Shown here piece by piece: positions 22,377 through 33,956 of a stretch of DNA of 64,000 nucleotides; the first letter of the stretch is position 1; each line of letters begins with the position of its first letter. The notes below the pieces were generated by a model, which did no database searches, was not told the DNA's origin, and saw nothing but the letters and a program-made list of their open reading frames with translations. Source of the stretch: Flaveria trinervia (lineage: Eukaryota > Streptophyta > Magnoliopsida > Asterales > Asteraceae); assembly GCA_025506515.1 (NCBI GenBank), contig CM046444.1, positions 74,754,192-74,818,191 on the forward strand. Direction: 5' to 3'. Position numbers and translations under genes: made by a program.

Positions 22377-23262
22377 TTAATCTAACTTAATCATGCCCAA
22401 AGATTCAATCATAAAATTAAATCTAACAAAGACGAAGGCTTTAGTGAATACATCAACAAGCAGATTTGTTGAATCCACTTTGATTAACTTGATTAAACCC
22501 TTTTCTGAACAATTTTAGAAAATAGTGTCTAATTTTGATATATTTTATTTTACTATGTTGCACTAGATTTGCAGTGATAAATATAGCAGCTCAATTATCA
22601 ATATGAATTGGTGTTTAACGGAAATTGTAACCATAATCAAGTAATTGGTTTTTGCAACCAAAGAACTTGAGAGCAACCAGCTGAAGTAACAATGTACTCA
22701 GACTCAGCTGTGGATACACATACATTTGTTTGATATTTGCACTGCCAAGAAACAAGTCTTGGTCCTATTAATTGACATCCATTGGTTATGGATTTTATGT
22801 TGTTGTTGCATCCGCCAAAGTCACTATCTGAGTATGAGTAAAGGTTGAAATCTCCATCTTTTGGATACCATAGACCAAGGGCTAGTTTCTTATTGAGATA
22901 TTTGAAGATCCTCTTAACAACATTCAGATGAGACTCTTTAGGTTCTGATTGTACCTAGCACAAACACACACAACAAACATTATGTCAGGTTTGCTTGCAG
23001 TTAAATACATTAGTGATCCTATCATTGATCTATACAATCTTTTATCAATTTATTTCCATATCGGATTAGGTATAGTCTTGTCAATAGTTGATGTTGGTGT
23101 CTTGCAAGAAGAAGTATGAGCAAGATCGTACTTGTTTTGGATTTGATGAATATACTTTTTTTTATTAACGTAGATGCCATGTTCTTGCTAATGAACTTGT
23201 AAGCCAAGGAAGAATGTTAATTCTCCCATTGAACTCATTTGAAATTCAGATTTCATTAATCT
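22377..23262 (-). pseudogene. RNase H and C-terminal RT of C2
   Basis: The - strand reading ends in ...M-I-K-L-D-stop at 22377. It contains an E-x-R-H-F-L-type RNase H tail, an S-T-A-E-S-E-Y-type segment near 22700 and the V-G-S-L-M-Y-L-T-A-like RT/RNase H connection near 23010. Frames are short. The RT part stops at the TSD of solo LTR F (23258-23262) and resumes at 23986. Confidence 0.75.
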
Positions 23263-23985
23263 TGTTAGGGATCGTGTACTGATGAATACTAACAGATTTA
23301 CGCGTATACCGAATCAAATAGTGTGGAATCCTATTTGATTGGCGATCTAATCAGTGAGAACGCACGTAGAATCAATTAAAGATTGAATCTAAAGATTAAG
23401 AACGATTAGAAATCGATCTACTACGAAATTTGAAGTTGGAACAGGTTATTAGAGGTTTCTGGACGGCTAGGGTACGTCTGGGTATCAGATATTCGAAGTG
23501 TATTCTTTTTCTATGAATTAAGTGGTATTTATAGGTTTAGGTTTCTCATTCGGGCGACTGAACCATTTGCATGGTTCAGTCGTGCGATTGAGGCATGCGG
23601 TTGATCCATTCGCATAACTGAGTGTTCAGTCGTGCAACTGAGTCATTAGCATGAATTTGTTTAGGCGTATGGACACTTAGTCGCATGGCCATTCGGATGC
23701 ATGACCACTATTGGGGCGCATGGTCCATTCGGCCGCATGAGAACTTCATTTTACTAAGTTTGAATGTATTCAATATTATTACATTATTTATACTAGTTCA
23801 AACAACCACAAACCTATATAGTCAAGTCAATAAGCGTTATTACATACCAACCAATGAAATATTTAACATTCAGCACAACCACATATTGTATTTCATTTAG
23901 TACCCGTACGATTACAATTAGATAAGTGTAAGACAATACAAAGATATTACATTAAGATCAGAAACTAGGGACACATGTATCTACA
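23263..23985 (-). mobile_element. Solo LTR of family F in the RT of C2
   Basis: 723 bp beginning TGTTAGGG and ending TCTACA, with AATCT on both sides (23258-23262, 23986-23990). The RT reading of C2 is interrupted exactly here. A TATA-like CCTATAAATACC occurs on the - strand near 23530, so the LTR points leftward. At about 23545-23740 it has an array of CAGTCGTGCGATTGAG and CATTCGCAT words like that in the LTR of A. It is the usual product of LTR-LTR recombination. Confidence 0.85.
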
Positions 23986-24640
23986 AATCTTTCAAAGTAT
24001 TTACACAATCTCTTGTTTGTTGATTCATAGATAATGTTATCAATATAAATTTGGACTACTAAGAGATCTTGATGTTCTTGTTTGAGAAAGAAAGTCTGAT
24101 ATATTGTTCCTTGTTTATATCCATGTTTGAGTAAGAAAAATGATAGTGTTTCATACCACTTTCTAGGAGCCTGGTAAAGGCCATACTAAGCTTTGTCAGC
24201 TTATATATCTTGTGTGGATAATCAAGAACCTCAAAACCTAAAGGTTGTGAAACATAGACCTCGTCAATTCTCCCATATAAGAAAGCATATTTTACATCCA
24301 TTGTTAAGTTGTGAACTTCTTAGATAAAGCATAGGCTAGGAATACTCTTATGGCTTCAATCCTTGCAACTAGTGCAAAGACATTATCATAGTCTAATCCT
24401 TGTTCTTGATTTTATCCTACTTCAATCATCCTTTCTTTATGTCTTACAATGATACCCGTGTCATCAAGATTGTTTTTGAACAAGCATCTTGTGCCAATTG
24501 GATATTGGCCTTGAGTACAATCAACTAGATTATAGACTTTCTGCTTTCTAAATTGTTGATACTTTTCTTGCATAGCTTTAATGTACTTATTATCATTTAA
24601 TGCAACTATTTTGGTTGGAGGAACCACTTGTGATAAAAAG
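23986..24640 (-). pseudogene. Reverse transcriptase of C2, N-terminal and central
   Basis: The - strand frame 24301-24059 gives DVKYAFLYGRIDEVYVSQPL, the RVT_2 catalytic Asp region, and K-L-T-K-L-S-M-A-F. The frame 24627-24412 gives Q-Y-P-I-G-T-R-C-L-F-K-N-N-L-D-D. Both match the C RT. A stop and frameshift separate them near 24330-24410. Confidence 0.85.
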
Positions 24641-26045
24641 AAAGTGAAGAGGCAGATATTAGTAGCTCCCCCTTGGCTTATTGTGGTTCTTTCATTAAGA
24701 TCACCAATATATTGTCTATTGGATGATACTTATGAATTCATGTTATTGGAATAGATGTAATGGGAATGGATGATTCCAAGTTAGTAAAATTCATTGATTG
24801 AGAAGGATTCAGCTAAGATGGAGAATCAAAAAAGTAGTCATGTTCTTCATCATCTTGATCCTTAGAAGTTGAATGATATCCTCCTCATCAGTTTGTGTAT
24901 CAGCAGCATTGTGAACAATTCCCCAGGAAAATCTATGGATGTGTTTTGAACATTAGAAAGAGTTATAGGAACATCTATGGATGATGTTTGTTGATCCGCT
25001 GACATAACATCTTTGGAATGTATTAAAGCATCTATAAGGCACGTAATATCTACTTATGTGGATGGAACATCTGCTAATGCAATATCAATATCTCCGGATG
25101 TAGGAGAAACATTTGTAGATGCAGAATTAGCTACTGTTGATGTTGTTATGTCATCTAAGGATGTGGACGTGTTTGTTTGATCAAGGCCTACATTTCTTGG
25201 ATGATATGAAGTGTTAGGATCAGAGACATTGGAAGAGTGTACTCATGGCCTTAGAGGATCAACAGATAATGAGACATCATTCATGTTTGGAGCAATATAT
25301 GGATAACATATATCCATAGAACATGCAATATTCAAATAACTAGAGTTAAATGAGCTTGTTAATGCTTCTATATCGAACAACCATGAGCTCGTTAATGCTT
25401 CTATATCAAACAACCATGAGCTCGTTAATGCTTCTATATCAAACATTGTGTGTTTCATCCATAATGTTTTGCTGTGGAATCTAAACTCTATATGATTTTG
25501 ATGTTGAGGAGTACCTAACAAAGAAACAATCATAGGCTTTCTCAGAATACTTTTCCAATTGTTATTTTGTATTTAAAACAAACACATGACATCCAAAAGC
25601 TCTAACATATCCTATAAAATGTTTCCTTTTAAATAAGATCTCATATGGTGTTTTGTTATGTTCCTTGACAATTAATGTTCTGTTTTGGACATTACATGTT
25701 GTGTTTACTACTTCAGCCCAAAAGCTGATTGGCAAATGTGAATTTCCTAGTATTGTCCTTATGGCTTCAATCAAGTTCTGTTTCTTCTTTCAGCAACTCC
25801 ATTTTGTTAAGGAGTTCTTCGTGCACTGAATTGCCCTGTAATGCCTTTAATCCTACAAAAGGAATCTAGAGAATTATTACAAAATTTAGATCCATTATCA
25901 CACCTAAAATTTTTAACTTTGAGATCAAGTTGATTTTCAATCTAAGTGATAAACTTCATTAATGTTTCTAATGTTTCACTTATATTTTTTAATAAAAAAA
26001 CCTATGTGAATCTACTAAAATCATCCATAATCATAAAATAATATT
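24641..26045 (-). pseudogene. Integrase C-terminal half and linker of C2
   Basis: The frame 25774-25562 carries I-E-A-I-R-T-I-L, then the F-W-A-E-V-V-N-T-T-C-N-V-Q-N-R segment and F-G-C-H-V-F-V-L-N, the C-terminal part of the copia integrase core and its following region. The 25533-25243 frame is the linker and holds a minisatellite. 24641-25240 is Ser/Asp-rich linker in broken frames. At the upper end the reading stops at B2 and continues at 33957. Confidence 0.8.
25346..25445 (-). repeat. 33-bp minisatellite in the linker of C2
   Basis: Three in-frame copies of about 33 bp (AACAACCATGAGCTCGTTAA then TGCTTCTATATCA on +), coding an 11-residue unit, LFDIEALTSSW. Element C has a single related unit near 14716. 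Confidence 0.88.
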
Positions 26046-26977
26046 TGTTGGTTTCTTTATGCCCAAGACACATAGAACATTGATGTGGTTAGTACGTTAT
26101 GATCCAAGTCGGGTCATACTGAATAACAAGCTTAGCAAATACCAACATGTATTTAAATTGATGATGTGATCATGCAATTAAATATTTACACCAATTTAGA
26201 TAATGGGTTTTCTAAATAAATTGTATGTGAGAAAGAACAACTTATATGGATATTTTGTTCATGGATATTATTTATACTGTTATTTAAGTTGGTTAAATAA
26301 CATCAAATAATAATAGTGTGTTTAAGTTTTATAATTAAGAGGTTAATTATACAACTTATATTGTAACTAGTTCTCTTTTTAGTGGCTGTTTTTAAAATGG
26401 GGGGAAACACATTTTTAAAGACCAATTTCGGCCGCCCTCAAGGGGCATTACTAGTCTTTTGTTGCCTTGGAACACAACACCTATTTTGAACTAGACACAC
26501 TCTCCTATTTTCTTCTTCTCTCTCATACATGTAGGAGTAGTTTTTCTCTCATCTTACAAGAAAGACAAGGCTGAAAAGGGGGTGTTTCAGCAGCCTCTTC
26601 TTGAGATTTGGTGTGAAAATCCTAGCAACAAACGTGTTTTTGCTATAGAGCTTGGGGTATGCAAACTTGAGAGGACCTCCTTTGGTGCCTTAGTCGTTTC
26701 TTGGAGCATATCCTCTTCAATCTCGACCTTTTTTCTTGCTGAAAGGTAGTTTATGGCAGCCTCTTTATTGCTGTCCATAATGTATGTTTGTATTTACATA
26801 GCTAGTCTTATTCACATATAAAAGGTCCTTTGTTCTTCGGTTTGTTTGTAACTTTATAATATCAAGATGAAACCCGAAATTTTTAGTTCATTAACTATAT
26901 TATAAAGTTTGTTTCCGCTGCGTTTTCACAAAGTTTAAATGGTTAAACTATGTATCTTGTTCTAACAAACCCCAACA
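26046..26977 (+). repeat. 5' LTR of B2
   Basis: 932 bp, TGTTGG...CCAACA. It shares the CCGCTGCGTTTT segment and the GCCCAAGACACAT start with the other B LTRs. Confidence 0.92.
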
Positions 26978-26978
26978 T

Positions 26979-26992
26979 TGGCATGTAGAGCC
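26979..26992 (+). other. Primer-binding site of B2
   Basis: TGGCATGTAGAGCC, one base after the LTR, a diverged initiator-Met tRNA complement. Confidence 0.7.
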
Positions 26993-28299
26993 GGTTATGT
27001 GGACAGCTAGCTTGTTTTGTCCTTCAAAAATTCGTTTTATGGGACTTTTAAACCCCTTTAGGGGCTGCTATGTTCATGTATTATGAATCCCCAAACTTTC
27101 AAAGTTATATCACACATGCTTGTGATTAAACTTTGAAAGACATGTAAGATGTATCGTTTGTTTGTTTGGACAAGATAAAACCGATATTTCAGTTTGTGTT
27201 GGCTGAAATTTCGTGGGTTTTAGGTGGGGATTCATTGTTGTTTTGGATTATATGATCATTGTTCATTATGGTGCATAACCTAGCCCTTGACCTTGTGTTA
27301 TCTGGATGTTTGTAATGGTTGTATTTATTCATTCAATTGGGTTTTATAATCTTTTATTTGTGCTTGGTTTAAAGTGTAATTATTTATTATTGGGATGTAA
27401 TAAATAGATTAGGTACTTTTAATTTTACTAGAAATCTTGTATTAGGATATAATATCTTGTAATATGAAGATGTACGCGTTAGAAGCACAAAGGAAAGACA
27501 CAAGAAACATGGAGCATTTGGATGCGGTTTCATGTGGGAGGTTCATGGAAGCCTTTGTGTTGTGTTTTGTCCCTTAGGAATGTCCTATGGACCACACTTG
27601 TGATGGCAAACAAGTGTGGCCACTTTAGATGCTATGGTTATGCACTAATATTTGGTTGATTCTTCGTTGTTTGGTTATGGTATTATGGTTGATTACTTAT
27701 ATATGATGTTTGCTTAACAATCCTTTCAATGATCATCACAAACTATATAAATGGGCATTAATCACTAAAAGGTAATAAAAGATTATTAAAATTGTTTAAT
27801 GATTTCAAAGATTAAAAGGGGTTTTAATAAATGTACCATAGGGTATCTTGTATTTGAAAGCATGCAAATATGAATACATAATGTTTTCTAAACTTGTATT
27901 ATAATATCTCTAAATTTTTTATAAAAATAAGATCAACACCGTCCTTTTACACAACACTTGAATCACTCGGGAACTCTTAGTGGGATAAAGGTCACCTAAC
28001 CATTTTGAGGGAACTTGTGACTTGAGGTGAGAATGGCATATTCGTGGATAAAGGTCACCTAACCACTTATTTTGGCAAACCACACGTGTGTGTAAGTAGG
28101 GTGTCTTGATTTGCAAACCATGTCAAATGGATCACCTACAATATGGTTTCCAAATGGTGTTGATGGGATTAACATGCCAACTTTACATATGACGTAATGT
28201 TGGGTTCTAGATTTTAATATGAAAATGACCATAAAAGGTATCAATTATTAAAATAAGAATATCAAAAATACTAAAATTGATTTTTGTTAAATTTTGTAG
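26993..28299 (+). other. Leader of B2
   Basis: The conserved hairpin is at 27592-27619 (10-bp stem CCACACTTGT, loop GATGGCAA) with the M-A-N-K-C micro-frame. Two copies of GATAAAGGTCACCTAACCA lie near 27984 and 28047. Compared with B1, about 120 bases between a CATATGA word (near 28188) and AATGT are deleted, which removes the third copy. Confidence 0.75.
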
Positions 28300-29145
28300 A
28301 TGGCCACCAATAATTATGATGATCATGATAATTCATCCACGTCCGCCCAATCTTTTCGAGTGATTCTCCAAAAGGAACGTCTAAATCATAACAATTTTAT
28401 CGATTGGTATCGAAACTTGAGAATCATTCTCAAGCAAGAGAAACGATCATATGTTTTAGACAAACCTAGTGAGGATGATGAGGAGGCCAATAACGATTGG
28501 ATAAAGTACACTGAGGACTCTATCCAAGTGTCTCGCCTTATGTTGGCAAGCATGACTCCGGATCTCCAGAAGGAGTATGAGCATCACGGAGCTTATGATA
28601 TGATAACCCAACTAAAGGAAACGTTCCAACAGCAAGCGAGGGTTGAGTGCTTCGAAACGGTTCGAGCGCTCCATGCACGTCGTATGGAAGACAACCAATC
28701 AGTTTCATCTTATGTACTTAAGATGAAAAGTCACATTGACCGCCTCGAAAGGCTAAACTGTCCCGTATCAAAGGAATTGACGACGGATTTGATCCGCAAT
28801 GGCCTTAGCAAAAGGTTTGAGACGTTCGTGTTGAACTACAACATGAATGCTTGGGACAAAAGCATTGGTGAGCTTCACTCTATGCTCAAAACTGCTGAGG
28901 CGGCCATCGGTAAAAGGGTTTTACCCGTTCTCACCATCAATGAAGGTGGGAACAAGAAAAGGCCTCATCCCGCACCCATGGCAAGAGTTGCAAAGGGTAA
29001 GGGACCCGTAATGGGAAAAGGGAAAGGGGTGGCAAGGGTGCCACCCGAAGCACAGGAGAAGAGGCAAAAGGTTGCTTCTAATGACCCATGCTTCAAGTGT
29101 GGGGAGATTGGACATTGGGCAAGAAATTGTCATGTCCATCTCTAA
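28300..29145 (+). CDS. gag of B2, intact frame
   Basis: An uninterrupted 281-codon frame from ATG 28300. The N-terminal M-A-T-N-N and LNHNNFIDWYRNLRI are followed by the UBN2-type core with PDLQKEYEHHGAYDMI and R-M-E-D-N-Q-S-V-S-S-Y-V-L-K-M. A basic Gly/Lys-rich stretch precedes one CCHC zinc knuckle, CFKCGEIGHWARNC, near the C-terminus. The stop directly after the knuckle may be an in-frame mutation, since copia gag and pol are normally one frame. If expressed, it could give a free Gag able to form particles (inference). Confidence 0.88.
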   Translation: MATNNYDDHDNSSTSAQSFRVILQKERLNHNNFIDWYRNLRIILKQEKRSYVLDKPSEDDEEANNDWIKYTEDSIQVSRLMLASMTPDLQKEYEHHGAYDMITQLKETFQQQARVECFETVRALHARRMEDNQSVSSYVLKMKSHIDRLERLNCPVSKELTTDLIRNGLSKRFETFVLNYNMNAWDKSIGELHSMLKTAEAAIGKRVLPVLTINEGGNKKRPHPAPMARVAKGKGPVMGKGKGVARVPPEAQEKRQKVASNDPCFKCGEIGHWARNCHVHL

Positions 29146-29640
29146 GAGTTGAAAGCAAAGTGGGATGTCGAGCAGACCTCAGGTACTATATACATGATCC
29201 ATATTGATTTAAACCTAATATCCTCTAACACGTGGGTATAAGATACCGGATGTGGAACTCACATTTGCAATTTGTTGCAGAGGTTCAAAAGAAATAGCAA
29301 CTTCAACAACGGGGATGTTAGCCTCTACATGGGCAATGGAGCTAAAGTTCAAGTTGAAGCCCGTGGTGACTACATCTTGAAACTTCCAAATGGTTTGGAA
29401 GTAATTTTGTACAATGTTTTATATGCTCCTAGTTTGACTAGGAACATTATTTCCATAGCCCTATTAAAACATTTTGGATATGTATTATCATTTATTGGAA
29501 ATGAAATCCATCTTACTTTGAATGACATGTTTTACTTTAAAGCTATTCCCATCAATGGTATCTATGAATTGGTTCGTGAAAATACATTGAATGGTAGCTT
29601 ATTGTACCAAACTAGTACTAAGAAATTCAAATCGAATTGA
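29146..29640 (+). pseudogene. Protease region of B2
   Basis: Reads in the gag frame after the stop. W-V is followed by TAA where B1 has Leu, then DTGCGTHIC with an intact DTG active site. The frame 29272-29640 covers the rest of protease (F-N-N-G-D-V-S-L-Y-M-G-N-G, then Y-A-P-S-L-T-R-N-I) up to a frameshift with stop at 29638. Confidence 0.87.
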
Positions 29641-30630
29641 GTGACACTTATCTTTGGCATTGCCGTCTTGGTCATATAAACAAGAAAAGAATACAAACAC
29701 TACAAAAGAATGGTCTTTTAAAAACAAATGAATATGATTCATTTGATGTATGTGAGTCTTGTTTTCAAGGTAAAATGACCAAGGCACCTTTAGTGGCATA
29801 GCCGAAAGAGCAAAGGATTTATTAGGTATCATACATTCGGATGTATGTGGTCCTTTTAAACCTATGACAAGGTACGATGAAAGATACTTCATTACCTTTA
29901 CTGACGACTATAGTCGATACAAGTATGTGTACTTGTTAAGACACAAAGATGAAGCTTTTGAACTGTTCAAGATCTTTCAAAATGAATTACAAAATCAACT
30001 CAATAAATCAATTAAAATTCTCCGCACTGATAGAGTATGTGAATACCTGAATGATGCTTTTAAGGACCATCTTAGAAGTTATGGGATTGTCTCACAACTA
30101 TCTCCACCAGGAACACCACAACATAATGGAGTGTTCGAGGGGAGAAATCGAACTCTATTGGATATGGTTTGATCAATGATGGCTAGAAGCTCATTAACTC
30201 TATCATTTTGGGGTTTTGCCCTGCTCTCTGCGGCCCGTATTTTGAATATGGCCCCAACCAAGAAAGTGGAAAGGACACCTTTTCAAATATGGCATGGAAG
30301 GGTTCCATCATTTTCATATTTGAGGGTGTTGGGGTATGAGGCTTATGTGAAGACTCCCACCTCAAACAAGTTAGAAAGCCGTTCCACTAAGTGTATCTTT
30401 ATTGGATATCCAAGAGATTCTATGGGATATTATTTCTATGATCCAATACAACAAAAGGAGTTTGTTGCCAAAAAGGGTGAGTTCTTGGAAACCAAGTTCC
30501 TTATGGAAGGAACTGGTAGTAGAACTATGGATCTTGAAGAGGATCAAGAACCGCAACCCGATACACGTTTGGTTGACACTAGCACTCAACATGAGGATGT
30601 TGAAAGTGATCAAATAGTTGATCAATACAC
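29641..30630 (+). pseudogene. Integrase of B2
   Basis: Pre-integrase LWHCRLGHINKKRI at about 29655 is followed by the C-E-S-C zinc-binding pair. In the core the first Asp is in I-H-S-D-V-C-G-P. The second Asp is in L-R-T-D-R, where the usual G-G-E has become V-C-E. The Glu is in N-G-V-F-E-G-R-N-R-T-L. A frameshift near 29790 and a TGA at 30170-30172 break it. The C-terminal part continues in the frame from 30176, with F-W-G-F-A-L-L-S-A-A-R and C-I-F-I-G-Y. Confidence 0.88.
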
Positions 30631-31680
30631 AAAAAATGTTCGCATATCTGGTAGAACTAGTAATCCGCCTGAAAGATATGGATTTTTCACTAATGGATGC
30701 TATGTGATAGATTCTGATGAACCAATCACATACCATGATGCGTTGTCCAATTCGGATTCTGACATATGGCTTGAAGCCATGAACGTTGAGATGCAATCCA
30801 TGTATGACAATCAAGTATGGGACTTGGTTATACCACCTCTTAACTCCAAAGTAATTGGAAGTAAGTGGGTTTTCAAAAGGAAAACCGTATGCATGGAAAC
30901 TTGGATACTTACAAAGCAAGACTTGTAGCAAAGGGTTTCACTCAAACTCAAGGGGTTGACTATGATGAAACTTTCTCACCTGTTGCGATGCTAAAATCTA
31001 TTAGAATATTGTTTGCCATACCTGCTCATTATGATTATGAGATTTGGCAAATGGATGTCAAAACGGCTTTCCTCAATGGATATCTTGAGGAAGATGTCTA
31101 TATGGTTCAGCCTCAAGGTTTTGTCGATCTAAAACATCCTAACAAAGTATGCAAGTTAAAAAAATCAATCTATGGATTGAAACAAGCATCGAGAAGTTGG
31201 AATCACCGTTTTGATGAAGAAGTAATTAAATTTGGATTCATCAAGAAAGCTAGTGGGAGCATCATCACTTTCCTAGTATTGTATGTTGATGACATACTAC
31301 CATTCAGAAATAACATTCCAACCTTGGAAGGTGTAAAAACCTGGCTTGGAAGTTGTTTTTCCATCAAGGATCTTGGTGAGGCCACCTATATTCTAGGAAT
31401 AAAGATCTATAGGGATAGATCAAGGCGGTTGATTGGTTTAAATCAAAGTGCATACATTGATAAGATCTTGAAAATGTTCAAGATGGAGAACTCTAAGAAA
31501 GGTACGGTACCTATTCAAAGAGGAACAATATTAAGCACGACTCAATGTCCAAGCTCAAAGGATGAGCAAGATAAAATGAAGGCAATCCCATACGCATCTG
31601 CTATTGGATCCATCATGTATGCAATGATATGCACTCGCCTGGACATTTTATGGGCCTTAAGCATGACAAGCCGTTACCAG
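30631..31680 (+). pseudogene. Reverse transcriptase of B2
   Basis: 30640-30890 carries the N-terminal region up to GSKWVFKRKT. A frameshift near 30890 leads into the frame 30865-31839 with ARLVAKGFTQTQGVDYDETF, the catalytic DVKTAFLNGYLEEDVYM, SIYGLKQASRSW and LYVDDILPF, all canonical apart from the P. About ten codons are missing relative to B1 after F-I-K (31245). The catalytic Asp residues are all present. Confidence 0.9.
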
Positions 31681-32270
31681 CAAAATCCTGGAAGCAGTCA
31701 TTGGATGGCAGTTAAGAACATACTTAAGTACCTAAGGAGGACTAAAGATATGTTTGTAATCTATGGATCTGGTGATGAGGAACTCGTTGTAAAAGGTTAC
31801 ACGGATGCGAGTTTCCAAATTGATCGTGATGATTCATGATCACAATCTGGATACATTTTCATTCTGAATGGAGGAGCTGTCTCTTGGAAGAGCTCTAAAC
31901 AAGATGTGGTGGCTTTATCAACTACAGAATATGAATACATCGCCGCCTCATTAACAACTCAAGAAGCTGCATGGTTGAATAAATTCATTGCCGATCTAGG
32001 GGTTGTTCCTTCCATTCAGGACCCCCTAGAGATCTTTTGTGATAACGAGGGTACGATTGCTCAAATCAAGGAACCTCGTGCTCATCAAAAGACTAGGCAC
32101 ATTGAGCAGAGATTCAACTATGAGATATGGTTGAGAAAGGAAAGATATGTATTCGCAAAGTTCACACAGATCAAAATATTGCGATCCTCTGACGAAGCTC
32201 CTAGAAAAGGCAAAGCATGAAGGTCATACCTGTGCCATGGGACTTTGATATTCTAGTGATTAGATTTGAT
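31681..32270 (+). pseudogene. RNase H of B2
   Basis: Continues the RT frame to a TGA at 31837-31839, where B1 has Arg. The remainder 31840-32220 contains S-W-K-S-S-K-Q, ALSTTEYEYIAAS, and IFCDNEGTIAQIKEPRAHQ, then a frameshift in the C-terminal tail near 32180. The domain is otherwise complete. Confidence 0.88.
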
Positions 32271-33018
32271 CTGTGATTTCGTATTTGGATATTTGGAACT
32301 CCCTTACTACTTGAATAAAATTATATGGTTATAATATTTCAATAAATGTTCCAATTTAGCATGTTTATGTTTACTCTAAATCTCCATAGTCGTTCATACT
32401 TGTGGGAACAAATATGAGGGTAAGATTATTATGAATTTGGATTGGTGGATATTCATAAGGAATGAATATAGAGTAATTGGTTCCTCCCAAAGTTCATAGA
32501 TATTTATGAGATACAAATATTGGACTGACCCGCATCTCAAATTTTACTACATGGAATCTTCTAGATTGATCATAAGTAAATTTGAGTAAAGGCGAATATA
32601 ATTGGTATCCTCAGACCTGAGATACATATTGGGTTTTGATATTCACCAAGTGTTATGCCTTGAGCTAGTTCTTCACTGCCTTGAAATAATGAACAGTACA
32701 TAAGGCTATGTTTAGGCGCGACACGAAGTGTTTGTGAGAAACGTATGTATGCAAGATGGGATTTGTTCCTCTTATTCGTTGAGAGCAAGATGTCTAAGGC
32801 CTGATTAAGTTATATCAACAAGGAATGATCATTCTATGTCCTTGGATTTAACATGACATCTGTAACAAAAAGATAAATGATTGATTCACCTAAATCATTT
32901 CAAGTTGGATACTTGAAGGGGATGATGTTATTGAATGGCTTTAAGTCATGCGTATTAAGGGTAGTAAACCGTTGTTAGGCTGTATTTACTGCTTGCATCA
33001 AACTTCTATGAATCTTGT
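32271..33018 (+). other. 3' untranslated region of B2
   Basis: Gene-free. It is the intact form of the region partly deleted in B1 and present inverted in B3 at about 57573-58333. Confidence 0.75.
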
Positions 33019-33031
33019 GCAAGTGGGAGAT
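33019..33031 (+). other. Polypurine tract of B2
   Basis: GCAAGTGGGAGAT directly before the 3' LTR. B3 has the same word on the other strand at 57562-57572. Confidence 0.8.
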
Positions 33032-33956
33032 TGTTGGTTTCTTTATGCCCAAGACACATAGAACATTGTTGTGGTTAGTACGTCATGATCCAAGTCGGGT
33101 CATACCCAATAACAAGCTTAGCAAATACCAACATGTATTTAAATTGATGATGTGATCATGCAATTAAATATTTACACCAATTTAGATAATGGGTTTTCTA
33201 AATAAATTGTATGTGAGAAAGAACAACTTATATGGATATTTTGTTCGTGGATATTATTTATAATGTTGGTTAAATAACATCAAATAATAATAGTGTGTTT
33301 AAGTTTTATAATTAAGAGGTTAATTATACAACTTATATTGTAACTAGTTCTCTTTTTAGTGGGTGTTTTTAAAATGGGGGGAAACCCATTTTTAAAGACC
33401 AATTTCAGCCGCCCTCAAGGGGCATTAATAGTCTTTTGTTGCCTTGTAATACAACACTAATTTTGAACTAGACACACTCTCCTATTTTCTTCTTCTCTCT
33501 CATACATGCAAGAGTAGTTTTTCTCTCATCTTAGAAGAAAGACAAGGCTAAAAAGGTAGTTTATGGCAGCTGTCTCTTCTTGCGATTTGGTGTGGAAATC
33601 GTAGCAACAAACGTGTTTTTGCTAAAGAGCTTGGGGTATGCAAACTTGAGAGGACCTCCTTTGGTTCCTTAGTCATTTCTTGGAGCATATCCTATTCAAT
33701 CTCGACCTTTTTTCTTGCTGAAAGGTAGTTTATGGCAGCCTCTTTATGGCTTTCCATAATGTATGTTTGTGTTTACATAGCTAGTCTTATTCACATATAA
33801 AAGGTCCTTTGTTCTTGGGTTTGTTTGTAACTTTATAATATCAAGATGAAACCCGAAATTTTCAGTTCATTAACTATGTTATAAAGCTTATTTCCGCTGC
33901 GTTTTCACAAAGTTTAAATGGTTAAACTATGTATCTTGTTCTAACAAACCCCAACA
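33032..33956 (+). repeat. 3' LTR of B2
   Basis: 925 bp. It carries an extra copy of AAAGGTAGTTTATGGCAG at 33552-33569, in place of the 5' LTR reading. The normal copy lies at 33721-33738. Confidence 0.92.

Larger units (their letters stand above)
26046..33956 (+). mobile_element. Element B2: complete but coding-defective B-family Ty1/copia element
   Basis: Two LTRs (932 and 925 bp) begin TGTTGG and end CCAACA. They flank a primer-binding site, leader, gag, protease, integrase, RT, RNase H, 3' untranslated region and polypurine tract. The flanks ATATT (26041-26045) and ATATA (33957-33961) are a 5-bp TSD with one change in the integrase of C2. The LTRs differ at only a few dozen places by eye, so it is the best-preserved copy of the family here. 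Confidence 0.93.
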
